Shown here one piece after another: positions 16,751 to 29,829 of a stretch of 64,000 nucleotides of DNA. Each line of letters begins with the position of its first letter. The first letter of the stretch is position 1. A model generated the notes under the pieces. That model ran no database searches, was not told the DNA's origin, and worked only from the letters and a program-made list of their open reading frames with translations. The stretch spans positions 1,742,745 to 1,806,744 of the forward strand of contig CAKNEZ010000002.1 in the NCBI GenBank assembly GCA_930367205.1, given 5' to 3'. The position numbers were made by a program, and so were the translations under genes. This DNA is from Acanthosoma haemorrhoidale. Its lineage: Eukaryota > Arthropoda > Insecta > Hemiptera > Acanthosomatidae.

Positions 16751-19270
16751 CGGATTGCCATAACGAACCGGACCGTCACTTGGAACACTACTCTCTATTC
16801 TCTCTCTGCACTGGCTTTGCAACTTTATTGAAACCGTGGTCTTCTCATTGAACTACTTCTGCATCTTTCTCTCCTTACCTCGCTATCTTTTAGTCCGGCG
16901 TTGTCAGACCAGACCCCAAATTTTTCTATTGGGAATCTCTGCCTTCGTCTGGCTAGAACTAGCATCTCCTTAGGAGAGACCTCTCCCTCGTGGACAATAG
17001 TTGCCCAGGCCCTACAAACTTACCTCGTAGCGTTTCCTACCAGTCTGCTTTTCTCCGGTTCACACTCGCATTTGGGATCCACACGGTTTTTGCCTACCCT
17101 TAGAAACCGAGTGTGAATTCGTGGTCATTCCGAGAGCACATAAACTACCTATAAACCTACCCTGTACCTCTTCTCCGGAACATAGTGATTTGTAGGGGCA
17201 CACACGTTCTAAAGATCTTATAGAGTCAGATCTAAGTGAATTGAACCTGCCTGCCGATTAGGTTGGCAGCCAGGGTGAAAGACCACAGGTTCCCCAGATT
17301 TATCTCTTATCGGGCGCTCGCCGGACGGTGGCTAAGAGGTTGTGGTGACCCTAGCCCACGGCGGGCGTCTCCTCCCCACCTTGGGGATCCTCAAATCCGA
17401 TAACGCCCGACCAAGATGAAGATATACATATTTAGTCATATTGTAGAATATATAGCTCGTAAAATTCTATTTAAACCAAGTTATTCAAATGGCAAACAAC
17501 ATCTCTGGCTCAACACATTCATGCAATTATCCATAGAAATTGAAGTAGCATGGCCTATAGATATACTGTGGATGCCTCGTTATTATAACTCCAAAAACTG
17601 GCCAGCAATCACGCCTCGAGTCAGCTCATCATCACCTATTAAACATCCATTCTGTCCGTACTGCTACTACATTGCATTAAGTTAGTCGCGGAGCCAGGGT
17701 TAGAGCTCTCTGCGAGCCCTGATTCAGTTTCGAATCATTATTGCCGCGTTTAAAATTCGGGAAATCCTAAAAATTTTTATGATCTATATTGGCAATTTTA
17801 TTTTAGGATAGGAGGGGGGCCGTTCTCATAGCGCAATTAAAAATATCTTTTTTAAATAACTTTAAAAATTATCTAATATTGAAGGATTCAAATATCTTGT
17901 AACTATATAAATGCATTGTTGAAAAGAAAATCTCCTAGCAATACAAAAAAAAATTAAATTAACTTAGCGTTTTGCTGGCCTTGGAGAAACTACGCCCATA
18001 TGATTAGCAGAATATTCCTCGTAAAGACGTAATTTAATACACTACTCATATATGAATCCACGTTTATTGGCAATGCACGAAAAGAGCTGACTGTTGTTCC
18101 TCAATCCTACTCTATTATCAGATATTCCTTTGGATCGCTACATTACTTAACATATTCAAACACAAATGCCTGCTTAAAACCCCCCTCCAGAATCCACAAT
18201 ACATTCTAACCGATAGGCCGCCTTAATTCGTTTAAGACTTTATGGAACATCCATGACAAAAGCATTCCGAACCTCTACCCAAAGAGGATCGAAGATTAAT
18301 TTAACAGTAGGGCTCAACAAGGTATCGGGTGGTTTGTTTATGGAAACCACCCTTTGCCTGTTGGGCGAAGCCTAAAAGGCAACGAGTCCACGGTTGTGCC
18401 TCCTGGGCGGACATGGAAACCAACCGATATTACAAAAAGACTTATTTTTGAAAAGTTTTACATTTTATTTAAGTAAGGTGTAAGACTGTCTAAAACCTCA
18501 AAAAAATGTGCAACATATTGTTTCATTTTTTTTATGAATCCTTTGAATTATATTCATTTTACGTACATAACTTTGGTTTCTTTCAATGATAGTAAGTATT
18601 ATAACAAAGTAAAGGCTGGATCAATCAGAGGAAGTGATATATCTTCCGAAAATACTTAAAGAACATTAATATATTCAGTCCTCATTTGATATCTATACAT
18701 TTGTTTTTTTATTCATTAGTGATTTCTTCCTGGAATACATTTAATTTTTCTACCTAACGGGTCCTACAAATGTTGAGACGACTAAAGGCCCAATGTAATT
18801 AAGGTATAGTCAAAGGACCCATAGATTGTTGGTGGCAACAAAAAAATTGAGGAATTTGGGTCAGCTTAAAATTGCCCTTCGCCAGTAAGGCTTTAGCTAT
18901 ACTAAAACTAAATACATCGTAATATGAGTTGGCTATCTTTTCAATTCACAATTGGCTACAGTACATTACTAAGAAGTATGTTACTGTGGTTTTCATTGAG
19001 CAACAGCAACATTGATAAGCAATTATTTATTATAAGCAATTATCCATTGCACGCAAACGTTTTTTTTTGTCCCAGAGATCGATTACATCACCTACATTCG
19101 ATAATTCACTAACTGAAACTAAAAATTCGCAATCAACAAAAAAAAAGTCTTCATTGATTCTTTATAAGATTGTTGTGGCCACCTCTTAATTATAAATAAT
19201 TAAATGTTCCCCTCTTCTCGAATCATATTATACCTGTCTATGTTTCCATATTGGTTGTTAATAAAGATTA
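16751..19270 (+). repeat. Macrosatellite unit U5, part after the LINE
   Basis: Begins with the right target-site copy (16751-16762) and continues through the leader, structured region, and the ORFs at 17416-17685 and 18924-19112. The CGCC/GGCG hairpin has a G-T wobble (CGGTGG). The 89-codon ORF carries the Pro-His and Ser-Cys variants of U2 and U3. Confidence 0.95.
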
Positions 19271-19358
19271 TGACGTCAGTGAGTGTAGGGGGGGGGGAGC
19301 TAGTGTGGTGGGGGCCCATCCCGACTTCTTCTAGCCACCTGGTGGCCCGGCTATATAA
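19260..19358 (+). promoter_or_regulatory. Poly(A)/CRE/TATA module entering U6
   Basis: AATAAA 19260-19265, CRE 19271-19278, G10, TATATAA 19352-19358. Confidence 0.7.
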
Positions 19359-21891
19359 GCAGTGGGAGTAGACCGGATTGCCATAACGAACCGGACCGTT
19401 ACTTGGAACACTACTCTCTATTCTCTCTCTGCACTGGCTTTGCAACTTTATTGAAACCGTGGTCTTCTCATTGAACTACTTCTGCATCTTTCTCTCCTTA
19501 CCTCGCTATCTTTTAGTCCGGCGTTGTCAGACCAGACCCCAAATTTTTCTATTGGGAATCTCTGCCTTCGTCTGGCTAGAACTAGCATCTCCTTAGGAGA
19601 GACCTCTCCCTCGTGGACAATAGTTGCCCAGGCCCTACAAACTTACCTCGTAGCGTTTCCTACCAGTCTGCTTTTCTCCGGTTCACACTCGCATTTGGGA
19701 TCCACACGGTTTTTGCCTACCCTTAGAAACCGAGTGTGAATTCGTGGTCATTCCGAGAGCACATAAACTACCTATAAACCTACCCTGTACCTCTTCTCCG
19801 GAACATAGTGCTTTGTAGGGGCACACACGTTCTAAAGATCTTATAGAGTCAGATCTAAGTGAATTGAACCTGCCTGCCGATTAGGTTGGCAGCCAGGGTG
19901 AAAGACCACAGGTTCCCCAGATTTATCTCTTATTGGGCGCTCGCCGGACGGCGGCTAAGAGGTTGTGGTGACCCTAGCCCACGGCGGGCGTCTCCTCCCC
20001 ACCTTGGGGATCCTCAAATCCGATAACGCCCGACCAAGATGAAGATATACATATTTAGTCATATTGTAGAATATATAGCTCGTAAAATTCTATTTAAACC
20101 AAGTTATTCAAATGGCAAACAACATCTCTGGCTCAACACATTCATGCAATTATCCATAGAAATTGAAGTAGCATGGCCTGTAGATATACTGCGGATGCCT
20201 CGTTATTATAACTCCAAAAACTGGCCAGCAATCACGCCTCGAGTCAGCTCATCATCACCTATTAAACCTCCATTCTGTCCGTACTGCTACTACATTGCAT
20301 TAAGTTAGTCGCGGAGCCAGGGTTAGAGCTCTCTGCGAACACTGATTCAGTTTCGAATCATTATTGTCGCGTTTAAAATTCGGGAAATCCTAAAAATTTT
20401 TATGATCTATATTGGCAATTTTATTTTAGGATAGGAGGGGGGCCGTTCTCATAGCGCAATTAAAAATATCTTTTTTAAATAACTTTAAAAATTATCTAAT
20501 ATTGAAGGATTCAAATATCTTGTAACTATATAAATGCATTGTTGAAAAGAAAATCTCCTAGCAATACAAAAAAAAATTAAATTAATTTAGCGTTTTGCTG
20601 GCCTTGGAGAAACTACGCCCATATGATTAGCAGAATATTCCTCGTAAAGACGTAATTTAATACACTACTCATATATGAATCCACGTTTATTGGCAATGCA
20701 CGAAAAGAGCTGACTGTTGTTCCTCAATCCTACTCTATTATCAGATATTCCTTTGGATCGCTACATTACTTAACATATTCAAACACAAATGCCTGCTTAA
20801 AACCCCCCTCCAGAATCCACAATACATTCTAACCGATAGGCCGCCTTAATTCGTTTAAGACTTTATGGAACATCCATGAGAAAAGCATTCCGAACCTCTA
20901 CCCAAAGAGGATCGAAGATTAATTTAACAGTAGGGCTCAATAAGGTATCGGGTGGTTTGTTTATGGAAACCACCCTTTGCCTGTTGGGCGAAGCCTAAAA
21001 GGCAACGAGTCCACGGTTGTGCCTCCTGGGCGGACATGGAAACCAACGATATTACAAAAAGACTCATTTTTGAAAAGTTTTACATTTTATTTAAGTAAGG
21101 TGTAAGACTGTCTAAAACCTCAAAAAAATGTGCAACATATTGTTTCATTTTTTTATGAATCCTTTGAATTATATTCATTTTACGATCATAACTTTGGTTT
21201 CTTTCAATGATAGTAAGTATTATAACAAAGTAACGGCTGGATCAATCAGAAGAAGTGATATATCTTCCGAAAATACTTAAAGAACATTAATATATTCAGT
21301 CCTCATATGATATCTATACATTTGTTTTATTATTCATTAGTGATTTCTTCCTGGAACACATTTAATTTATCTACCTAACGGGTCCTACAAATATTGAGAC
21401 GACTAAAGGCCCAATGTAATTGAAGTATAGTCAAAGGACCCATAGATTGTTGTTGGCAACAAAAAAAGTGAGGAATTTGGGTCAGCTTAAAATTGCCCTT
21501 CGCCAGTAAGGCTTTAGCTATACTAAAACTAAATACATCGTAATATGAGTTGGCTATCTTTTCAATTCACAATTGGCTACAGTACATTACTAAGAAGTAT
21601 GTTACTGTGGTTTTCATTGAGCAACAGCAACATTGATAAGCAATTATTTATTATAAGCAATTATCCATTGCACGCAAACGTTTTTTTTTGTCCCAGAGAT
21701 CGATTACATCACCTACATTCGATAATTCACTAACTGAAACTAAAAATTCGCAATCAACAAAAAAAAAGTCTACATTGATTCTTTATAAGATTGTTGTGGC
21801 CACCTCTTAATTATAAATAATTAAATGTTCCCCTCTTCTCGAATCATATTATACCTGTCTATGTTTCAATATTGGTTGTTAATAAAGATTA
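19271..21891 (+). repeat. Macrosatellite unit U6 (complete, 2621 bp)
   Basis: ORFs at 20039-20308 (VDILR variant) and 21545-21733. The distal half has the ATCATAAC and CCAACGAT markers. This is the first of a run of four units (U6-U9) that carry both marker sets together. Confidence 0.97.
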
Positions 21892-21977
21892 TGACGTCAG
21901 TGAGTGTAGGGGGGGGAGCTAGTGTGGTGGGGGCCCATCCCGACTTCTTCTAGCCACCTGGTGGCCCGGCTATATAA
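21881..21977 (+). promoter_or_regulatory. Poly(A)/CRE/TATA module entering U7
   Basis: AATAAA 21881-21886, CRE 21892-21899, G8, TATATAA 21971-21977. Confidence 0.7.
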
Positions 21978-24510
21978 GCAGTGGGAGTAGACCGGATTGC
22001 CATAACGAACCGGACCGTCACTTGGAACACTACTCTCTATTCTCTCTCTACACTGGCTTTGCAACTTTATTGAAACCGTGGTCTTCTCATTGAACTACTT
22101 CTGCATCTTTCTCTCCTTACCTCGCTATCTTTTAGTCCGGCGTTGTCAGACCAGACCCCAAATTTTCCTATTGGGAATCTCTGCCTTCGTCTGGCTAAAA
22201 CTAGCATCTCCTTAGGAGAGACCTCTCCCTCGTGGACAATAGTTGCCCAGGCCCTACAAACTTACCTCGTAGCGTTTCCTACCAGTCTGCTTTTCTCCGG
22301 TTCACACTCGCATTTGGGATCCACACGGTTTTTGCCTACCCTTAGAAACCGAGTGTGAATTCGTGGTCATTCCGAGAGCACATAAACTACCTATAAACCT
22401 ACCCTGTACCTCTTCTCCGGAACATAGTGATTTGTAGGGGCACACACGTTCTAAAGATCTTATAGAGTCAGATCTAAGTGAATTGAACCTGCCTGCCGAT
22501 TAGGTTGGCAGCCAGGGTGAAAGACCACAGGTTCCCCAGATTTATCTCTTATTGGGCGCTCGCCGGACGGCGGCTAAGAGGTTGTGGTGACCCTAGCCCA
22601 CGGCGGGCGTCTCCTCCCCACCTTGGGGATCCTCAAATCCGATAACGCCCGACCAAGATGAAGATATACATATTTAGTCATATTGTAGAATATATAGCTC
22701 GTAAAATTCTATTTAAACCAAGTTATTCAAATGGCAAACAACATCTCTGGCTCAACACATTCATGCAATTATCCATAGAAATTGAAGTAGCATGGCCTGT
22801 AGATATACTGCGGATGCCTCGTTATTATAACTCCAAAAACTGGCCAGCAATCACGCCTCGAGTCAGCTCATCATCACCTATTAAACCTCCATTCTGTCCG
22901 TACTGCTACTACATTGCATTAAGTTAGTCGCGGAGCCAGGGTTAGAGCTCTCTGCGAACACTGATTCAGTTTCGAATCATTATTGTCGCGTTTAAATTTC
23001 GGGAAATCCTAAAAATTTTTATGATCTATATTGGCAATTTTATTTTAGGATAGGAGGGGGGCCGTTCTCATAGCGCAATTAAAAATATCTTTTTTAAATA
23101 ACTTTAAAAATTATCTAATATTGAAGGATTCAAATATCTTGTAACTATATAAATGCATTGTTGAAAAGAAAATCTCCTAGCAATACAAAAAAAAATTAAA
23201 TTAATTTAGCGTTTTGCTGGCCTTGGAGAAACTACGCCCATATGATTAGCAGAATATTCCTCGTAAAGACGTAATTTAATACACTACTCATATATGAATC
23301 CACGTTTATTGGCAATGCACGAAAAGAGCTGACTGTTGTTCCTCAATCCTACTCTATTATCAGATATTCCTTTGGATCGCTACATTACTTAACATATTCA
23401 AACACAAATGCCTGCTTAAAACCCCCCTCCAGAATCCACAATACATTCTAACCGATAGGCCGCCTTAATTCGTTTAAGACTTTATGGAACATCCATGAGA
23501 AAAGCATTCCGAACCTCTACCCAAAGAGGATCGAAGATTAATTTAACAGTAGGGCTCAATAAGGTATCGGGTGGTTTGTTTATGGAAACCACCCTTTGCC
23601 TGTTGGGCGAAGCCTAAAAGGCAACGAGTCCACGGTTGTGCCTCCTGGGCGGACATGGAAACCAACGATATTACAAAAAGACTTATTTTTGAAAAGTTTT
23701 ACATTTTATTTAAGTAAGGTGTAAGACTGTCTAAAACCTCAAAAAAATGTGCAACATATTGTTTCATTTTTTTATGAATCCTTTGAATTATATTCATTTT
23801 ACGATCATAACTTTGGTTTCTTTCAATGATAGTAAGTATTATAACAAAGTAACGGCTGGATCAATCAGAAGAAGTGATATATCTTCCGAAAATACTTAAA
23901 GAACATTAATATATTCAGTCCTCATTTGATATCTATACATTTGTTTTATTATTCATTAGTGATTTCTTCCTGGAACACATTTAATTTATCTACCTAACGG
24001 GTCCTACAAATATTGAGACGACTAAAGGCCCAATGTAATTGAAGTATAGTCAAAGGACCCATAGATTGTTGTTGGCAACAAAAAAAGTGAGGAATTTGGG
24101 TCAGCTTAAGATTGCCCTTCGCCAGTAAGGCTTTAGCTATACTAAAACTAAATACATCGTAATATGAGTTGGCTATCTTTTCAATTCACAATTGGCTACA
24201 GTACATTACTAAGAAGTATGTTACTGTGGTTTTCATTGAGCAACAGCAACATTGATAAGCAATTATTTATTATAAGCAATTATCCATTGCACGCAAACGT
24301 TTTTTTTTGTCCCAGAGATCGATTACATCACCGACATTCGATAATTCACTAACTGAAACTAAAAATTCGCAATCAACAAAAAAAAAGTCTACATTGATTC
24401 TTTATAAGATTGTTGTGGCCACCTCTTAATTATAAATAATTAAATGTTCCCCTCTTCTCGAATCATATTATACCTGTCTATGTTTCAATATTGGTTGTTA
24501 ATAAAGATTA
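21892..24510 (+). repeat. Macrosatellite unit U7 (complete, 2619 bp)
   Basis: ORFs at 22658-22927 (VDILR) and 24164-24352 (Leu to Arg near its end). Shares AAATATTGAGACG with U6 and U8 where other units read AAATGTTGAGACG. Confidence 0.97.
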
Positions 24511-24595
24511 TGACGTCAGTGAGTGTAGGGGGGGAGCTAGTGTGGTGGGGGCCCATCCCGACTTCTTCTAGCCACCTGGTGGCCCGGCTATATAA
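24500..24595 (+). promoter_or_regulatory. Poly(A)/CRE/TATA module entering U8
   Basis: AATAAA 24500-24505, CRE 24511-24518, G7, TATATAA 24589-24595. Confidence 0.7.
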
Positions 24596-27128
24596 GCAGT
24601 GGGAGTAGACCGGATTGCCATAACGAACCGGACCGTCACTTGGAACACTACTCTCTATTCTCTCCCTGCACTGGCTTTGCAACGTTATTGAAACCGTGGT
24701 CTTCTTATTGAACTACTTCTGCATCTTTCTCTCCTTACCTCGCTATCTTTTAGTCCGGCGTTGTCAGACCAGACCCCAAATTTTCCTATTGGGAATCTCT
24801 GCCTTCGTCTGGCTAAAACTAGCATCTCCTTAGGAGAGACCTCTCCCTCGTGGACAATAGTTGCCCAGGCCCTACAAACTTACCTCGTAGCGTTTCCTAC
24901 CGGTCTGCTTTTCTCCGGTTCACACTCGCATTTGGGATCCACACGGTTTTTGCCTACCCTTAGAAACCGAGTGTGAATTCGTGGTCATTCCGAGAGCACA
25001 TAAACTACCTATAAACCTACCCTGTACCTCTTCTCCGGAACATAGTGCTTTGTAGGGGCACACACGTTCTAAAGATCTTATAGAGTCAGATCTAAGTGAA
25101 TTGAACCTGCCTGCCGATTAGGTTGGCAGCCAGGGTGAAAGACCACAGGTTCCCCAGATTTATCTCTTATTGGGCGCTCGCCGGACGGCGGCTAAGAGGT
25201 TGTGGTGACCCTAGCCCACGGCGGGCGTCTCCTCCCCACCTTGGGGATCCTCAAATCCGATAACGCCCGACCAAGATGAAGATATACATATTTAGTCATA
25301 TTGTAGAATATATAGCTCGTAAAATTCTATTTAAACCAAGTTATTCAAATGGCAAACAACATCTCTGGCTCAACACATTCATGCAATTATCCATAGAAAT
25401 TGAAGTAGCATGGCCTGTAGATATACTGCGGATGCCTCGTTATTCTAACTCCAAAAACTGGCCAGCAATCACGCCTCGAGTCAGCTCATCATCACCTATT
25501 AAACCTCCATTCTGTCCGTACTGCTACTACATTGCATTAAGTTAGTCGCGGAGCCAGGGTTAGAGCTCTCTGCGAACACTGATTCAGTTTCGAATCATTA
25601 TTGTCGCGTTTAAATTTCGGGAAATCCTAAAAATTTTTATGATCTATATTGGCAATTTTATTTTAGGATAGGAGGGGGGCCGTTCTCATAGCGCAATTAA
25701 AAATATCTTTTTTAAATAACTTTAAAAATTATCTAATATTGAAGGATTCAAATATCTTGTAACTATATAAATGCATTGTTGAAAAGAAAATCTCCTAGCC
25801 ATACAAAAAAAAATTAAATTAATTTAGCGTTTTGCTGGCCTTGGAGAAACTACGCCCATATGATTAGCAGAATATTCCTCGTAAAGACGTAATTTAATAC
25901 ACTACTCATATATGAATCCACGTTTATTGGCAATGCACGAAAAGAGCTGACTGTTGTTCCTCAATCCTACTCTATTATCAGATATTCCTTTGGATCGCTA
26001 CATTACTTAACATATTCAAACACAAATGCCTGCTTAAAACCCCCCTCCAGAATCCACAATACATTCTAACCGATAGGCCGCCTTAATTCGTTTAAGACTT
26101 TATGGAACATCCATGAGAAAAGCATTCCGAACCTCTACCCAAAGAGGATCGAAGATTAATTTAACAGTAGGGCTCAATAAGGTATCGAGTGGTTTGTTTA
26201 TGGAAACCACCCTTTGCCTGTTGGGCGAAGCCTAAAAGGCAACGAGTCCACGGTTGTGCCTCCTGGGCGGACATGGAAACCAACGATATTACAAAAAGAC
26301 TTATTTTTGAAAAGTTTTACATTTTATTTAAGTAAGGTGTAAGACTGTCTAAAACCTCAAAAAAATGTGCAACATATTGTTTCATTTTTTTATGAATCCT
26401 TTGAATTATATTCATTTTACGATCATAACTTTGGTTTCTTTCAATGATAGTAAGTATTATAACAAAGTAACGGCTGGATCAATCAGAAGAAGTGATATAT
26501 CTTCCGAAAATACTTAAAGAACATTAATATATTCAGTCCTCATTTGATATCTATACATTTGTTTTATTATTCATTAGTGATTTCTTCCTGGAACACATTT
26601 AATTTATCTACCTAACGGGTCCTACAAATATTGAGACGACTAAAGGCCCAATGTAATTGAAGTATAGTCAAAGGACCCATAGATTGTTGTTGGCAACAAA
26701 AAAAGTGAGGAATTTGGGTCAGCTTAAAATTGCCCTTCGCCAGTAAGGCTTTAGCTATACTAAAACTAAATACATCGTAATATGAGTTGGCTATCTTTTC
26801 AATTCACAATTGGCTACAGTACATTACTAAGAAGTATGTTACTGTGGTTTTCATTGAGCAACAGCAACATTGATAAGCAATTATTTATTATAAGCAATTA
26901 TCCATTGCACGCAAACGTTTTTTTTTGTCCCAGAGATCGATTACATCACCTACATTCGATAATTCACTAACTGAAACTAAAAATTCGCAATCAACAAAAA
27001 AAAAGTCTACATTGATTCTTTATAAGATTGTTGTGGCCACCTCTTAATTATAAATAATTAAATGTTCCCCTCTTCTCGAATCATATTATACCTGTCTATG
27101 TTTCAATATTGGTTGTTAATAAAGATTA
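24511..27128 (+). repeat. Macrosatellite unit U8 (complete, 2618 bp)
   Basis: ORFs at 25276-25545 (VDILR plus Tyr to Ser) and 26782-26970. Shares with U9 a set of otherwise rare leader variants (TCTCCCTGCA, AACGTTATTG, CTTCTTATTG, CCGGTCTGC), so the two appear to be a recent duplicate pair. The first hairpin of the three-hairpin cluster has one private change (GAGTGG). Confidence 0.97.
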
Positions 27129-27213
27129 TGACGTCAGTGAGTGTAGGGGGGGAGCTAGTGTGGTGGGGGCCCATCCCGACTTCTTCTAGCCACCTGGTGG
27201 CCCGGCTATATAA
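27118..27213 (+). promoter_or_regulatory. Poly(A)/CRE/TATA module entering U9
   Basis: AATAAA 27118-27123, CRE 27129-27136, G7, TATATAA 27207-27213. Confidence 0.7.
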
Positions 27214-29744
27214 GCAGTGGGAGTAGACCGGATTGCCATAACGAACCGGACCGTCACTTGGAACACTACTCTCTATTCTCTCCCTGCACTGGCTTTGCAA
27301 CGTTATTGAAACCGTGGTCTTCTTATTGAACTACTTCTGCATCTTTCTCTCCTTACCTCGCTATCTTTTAGTCCGGCGTTGTCAGACCAGACCCCAAATT
27401 TTCCTATTGGGAATCTCTGCCTTCGTCTGGCTAAAACTAGCATCTCCTTAGGAGAGACCTCTCCCTCGTGGACAATAGTTGCCCAGGCCCTACAAACTTA
27501 CCTCGTAGCGTTTCCTACCGGTCTGCTTTTCTCCGGTTCACACTCGCATTTGGGATCCACACGGTTTTTGCCTACCCTTAGAAACCGAGTGTGAATTCGT
27601 GGTCATTCCGAGAGCACATAAACTACCTATAAACCTACCCTGTACCTCTTCTCCGGAACATAGTGCTTTGTAGGGGCACACACGTTCTAAAGATCTTATA
27701 GAGTCAGATCTAAGTGAATTGAACCTGCCTGCCGATTAGGTTGGCAGCCAGGGTGAAAGACCACAGGTTCCCCAGATTTATCTCTTATTGGGCGCTCGCC
27801 GGACGGCGGCTAAGAGGTTGTGGTGACCCTAGCCCACGGCGGGCGTCTCCTCCCCACCTTGGGGATCCTCAAATCCGATAACGCCCGACCAAGATGAAGA
27901 TATACATATTTAGTCATATTGTAGAATATATAGCTCGTAAAATTCTATTTAAACCAAGTTATTCAAATGGCAAACAACATCTCTGGCTCAACACATTCAT
28001 GCAATTATCCATAGAAATTGAAGTAGCATGGCCTGTAGATATACTGCGGATGCCTCGTTATTCTAACTCCAAAAACTGGCCAGCAATCACGCCTCGAGTC
28101 AGCTCATCATCACCTATTAAACCTCCATTCTGTCCGTACTGCTACTACATTGCATTAAGTTAGTCGCGGAGCCAGGGTTAGAGCTCTCTGCGAACACTGA
28201 TTCAGTTTCGAATCATTATTGTCGCGTTTAAATTTCGGGAAATCCTAAAAATTTTTATGATCTATATTGGCAATTTTATTTTAGGATAGGAGGGGGGCCG
28301 TTCTCATAGCGCAATTAAAAATATCTTTTTTAAATAACTTTAAAAATTATCTAATATTGAAGGATTCAAATATCTTGTAACTATATAAATGCATTGTTGA
28401 AAAGAAAATCTCCTAGCCATACAAAAAAAAATTAAATTAATTTAGCGTTTTGCTGGCCTTGGAGAAACTACGCCCATATGATTAGCAGAATATTCCTCGT
28501 AAAGACGTAATTTAATACACTACTCATATATGAATCCACGTTTATTGGCAATGCACGAAAAGAGCTGACTGTTGTTCCTCAATCCTACTCTATTATCAGA
28601 TATTCCTTTGGATCGCTACATTACTTAACATATTCAAACACAAATGCCTGCTTAAAACCCTCTCCAGAATCCACAATACATTCTAACCGATAGGCCGCCT
28701 TAATTCGTTTAAGACTTTATGGAACATCCATGAGAAAAGCATTCCGAACCTCTACCCAAAGAGGATCGAAGATTAATTTAACAGTAGGGCTCAACAAGGT
28801 ATCGGGTGGTTTGTTTATGGAAACCACCCTTTGCCTGTTGGGCGAAGCCTAAAAGGCAACGAGTCCACGGTTGTGCCTCCTGGGCGGACATGGAAACCAA
28901 CGATATTACAAAAAGACTTATTTTTGAAAAGTTTTACATTTTATTTAAGTAAGGTGTAAGACTGTCTAAAACCTCAAAAAAATGTGCAACATATTGTTTC
29001 ATTTTTTTATGAATCCTTTGAATTATATTCATTTTACGATCATAACTTTGGTTTCTTTCAATGATAGTAAGTATTATAACAAAGTAACGGCTGGATCAAT
29101 CAGAAGAAGTGATATATCTTCCGAAAATACTTAAAGAACATTAATATATTCAGTCCTCATTTGATATCTATACATTTGTTTTTTTATTCATTAGTGATTT
29201 CATCCTGGAATACATTTAATTTATCTACCTAACGGGTCCTACAAATGTTGAGACGACTAAAGGCCCAATGTAATTGAAGTATAGTCAAAGGACCCATAGA
29301 TTGTTGTTGGCAACAAAAAAAGTGAGGAATTTGGGTCAGCTTAAAATTGCCCTTCGCCAGTAAGGCTTTAGCTATACTAAAACTAAATACATCGTAATAT
29401 GAGTTGGCTATCTTTTCAATTCACAATTGGCTACAGTACATTACTAAGAAGTATGTTACTGTGGTTTTCATTGAGCAACAGCAACATTGATAAGCAATTA
29501 TTTATTATAAGCAATTATCCATTGCACGCAAACGTTTTTTTTTGTCCCAGAGATCGATTACATCACCTACATTCGATAATTCACTAACTGAAACTAAAAA
29601 TTCGCAATCAACAAAAAAAAGTCTTCATTGATTCTTTATAAGATTGTTGTGGCCACCTCTTAATTATAAATAATTAAATGTTCCCCTCTTCTCGAATCAT
29701 ATTATACCTGTCTATGTTTCCATATTGGTTGTTAATAAAGATTA
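27129..29744 (+). repeat. Macrosatellite unit U9 (complete, 2616 bp)
   Basis: ORFs at 27894-28163 and 29399-29587. Nearly identical to U8 as far as about 28,650, where a short loss in a C-run (AAACCCTCTCC) marks the first clear difference. Beyond about 29,170 it has the TTTCATCCTGG variant that continues into U10, U11 and U13. Confidence 0.97.
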
Positions 29745-29829
29745 TGACGTCAGTGAGTGTAGGGGGGGAGCTAGTGTGGTGGGGGCCCATCCCGACTTCT
29801 TCTAGCCACCTGGTGGCCCGGCTATATAA
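29734..29829 (+). promoter_or_regulatory. Poly(A)/CRE/TATA module entering U10
   Basis: AATAAA 29734-29739, CRE 29745-29752, G7, TATATAA 29823-29829. Confidence 0.7.
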
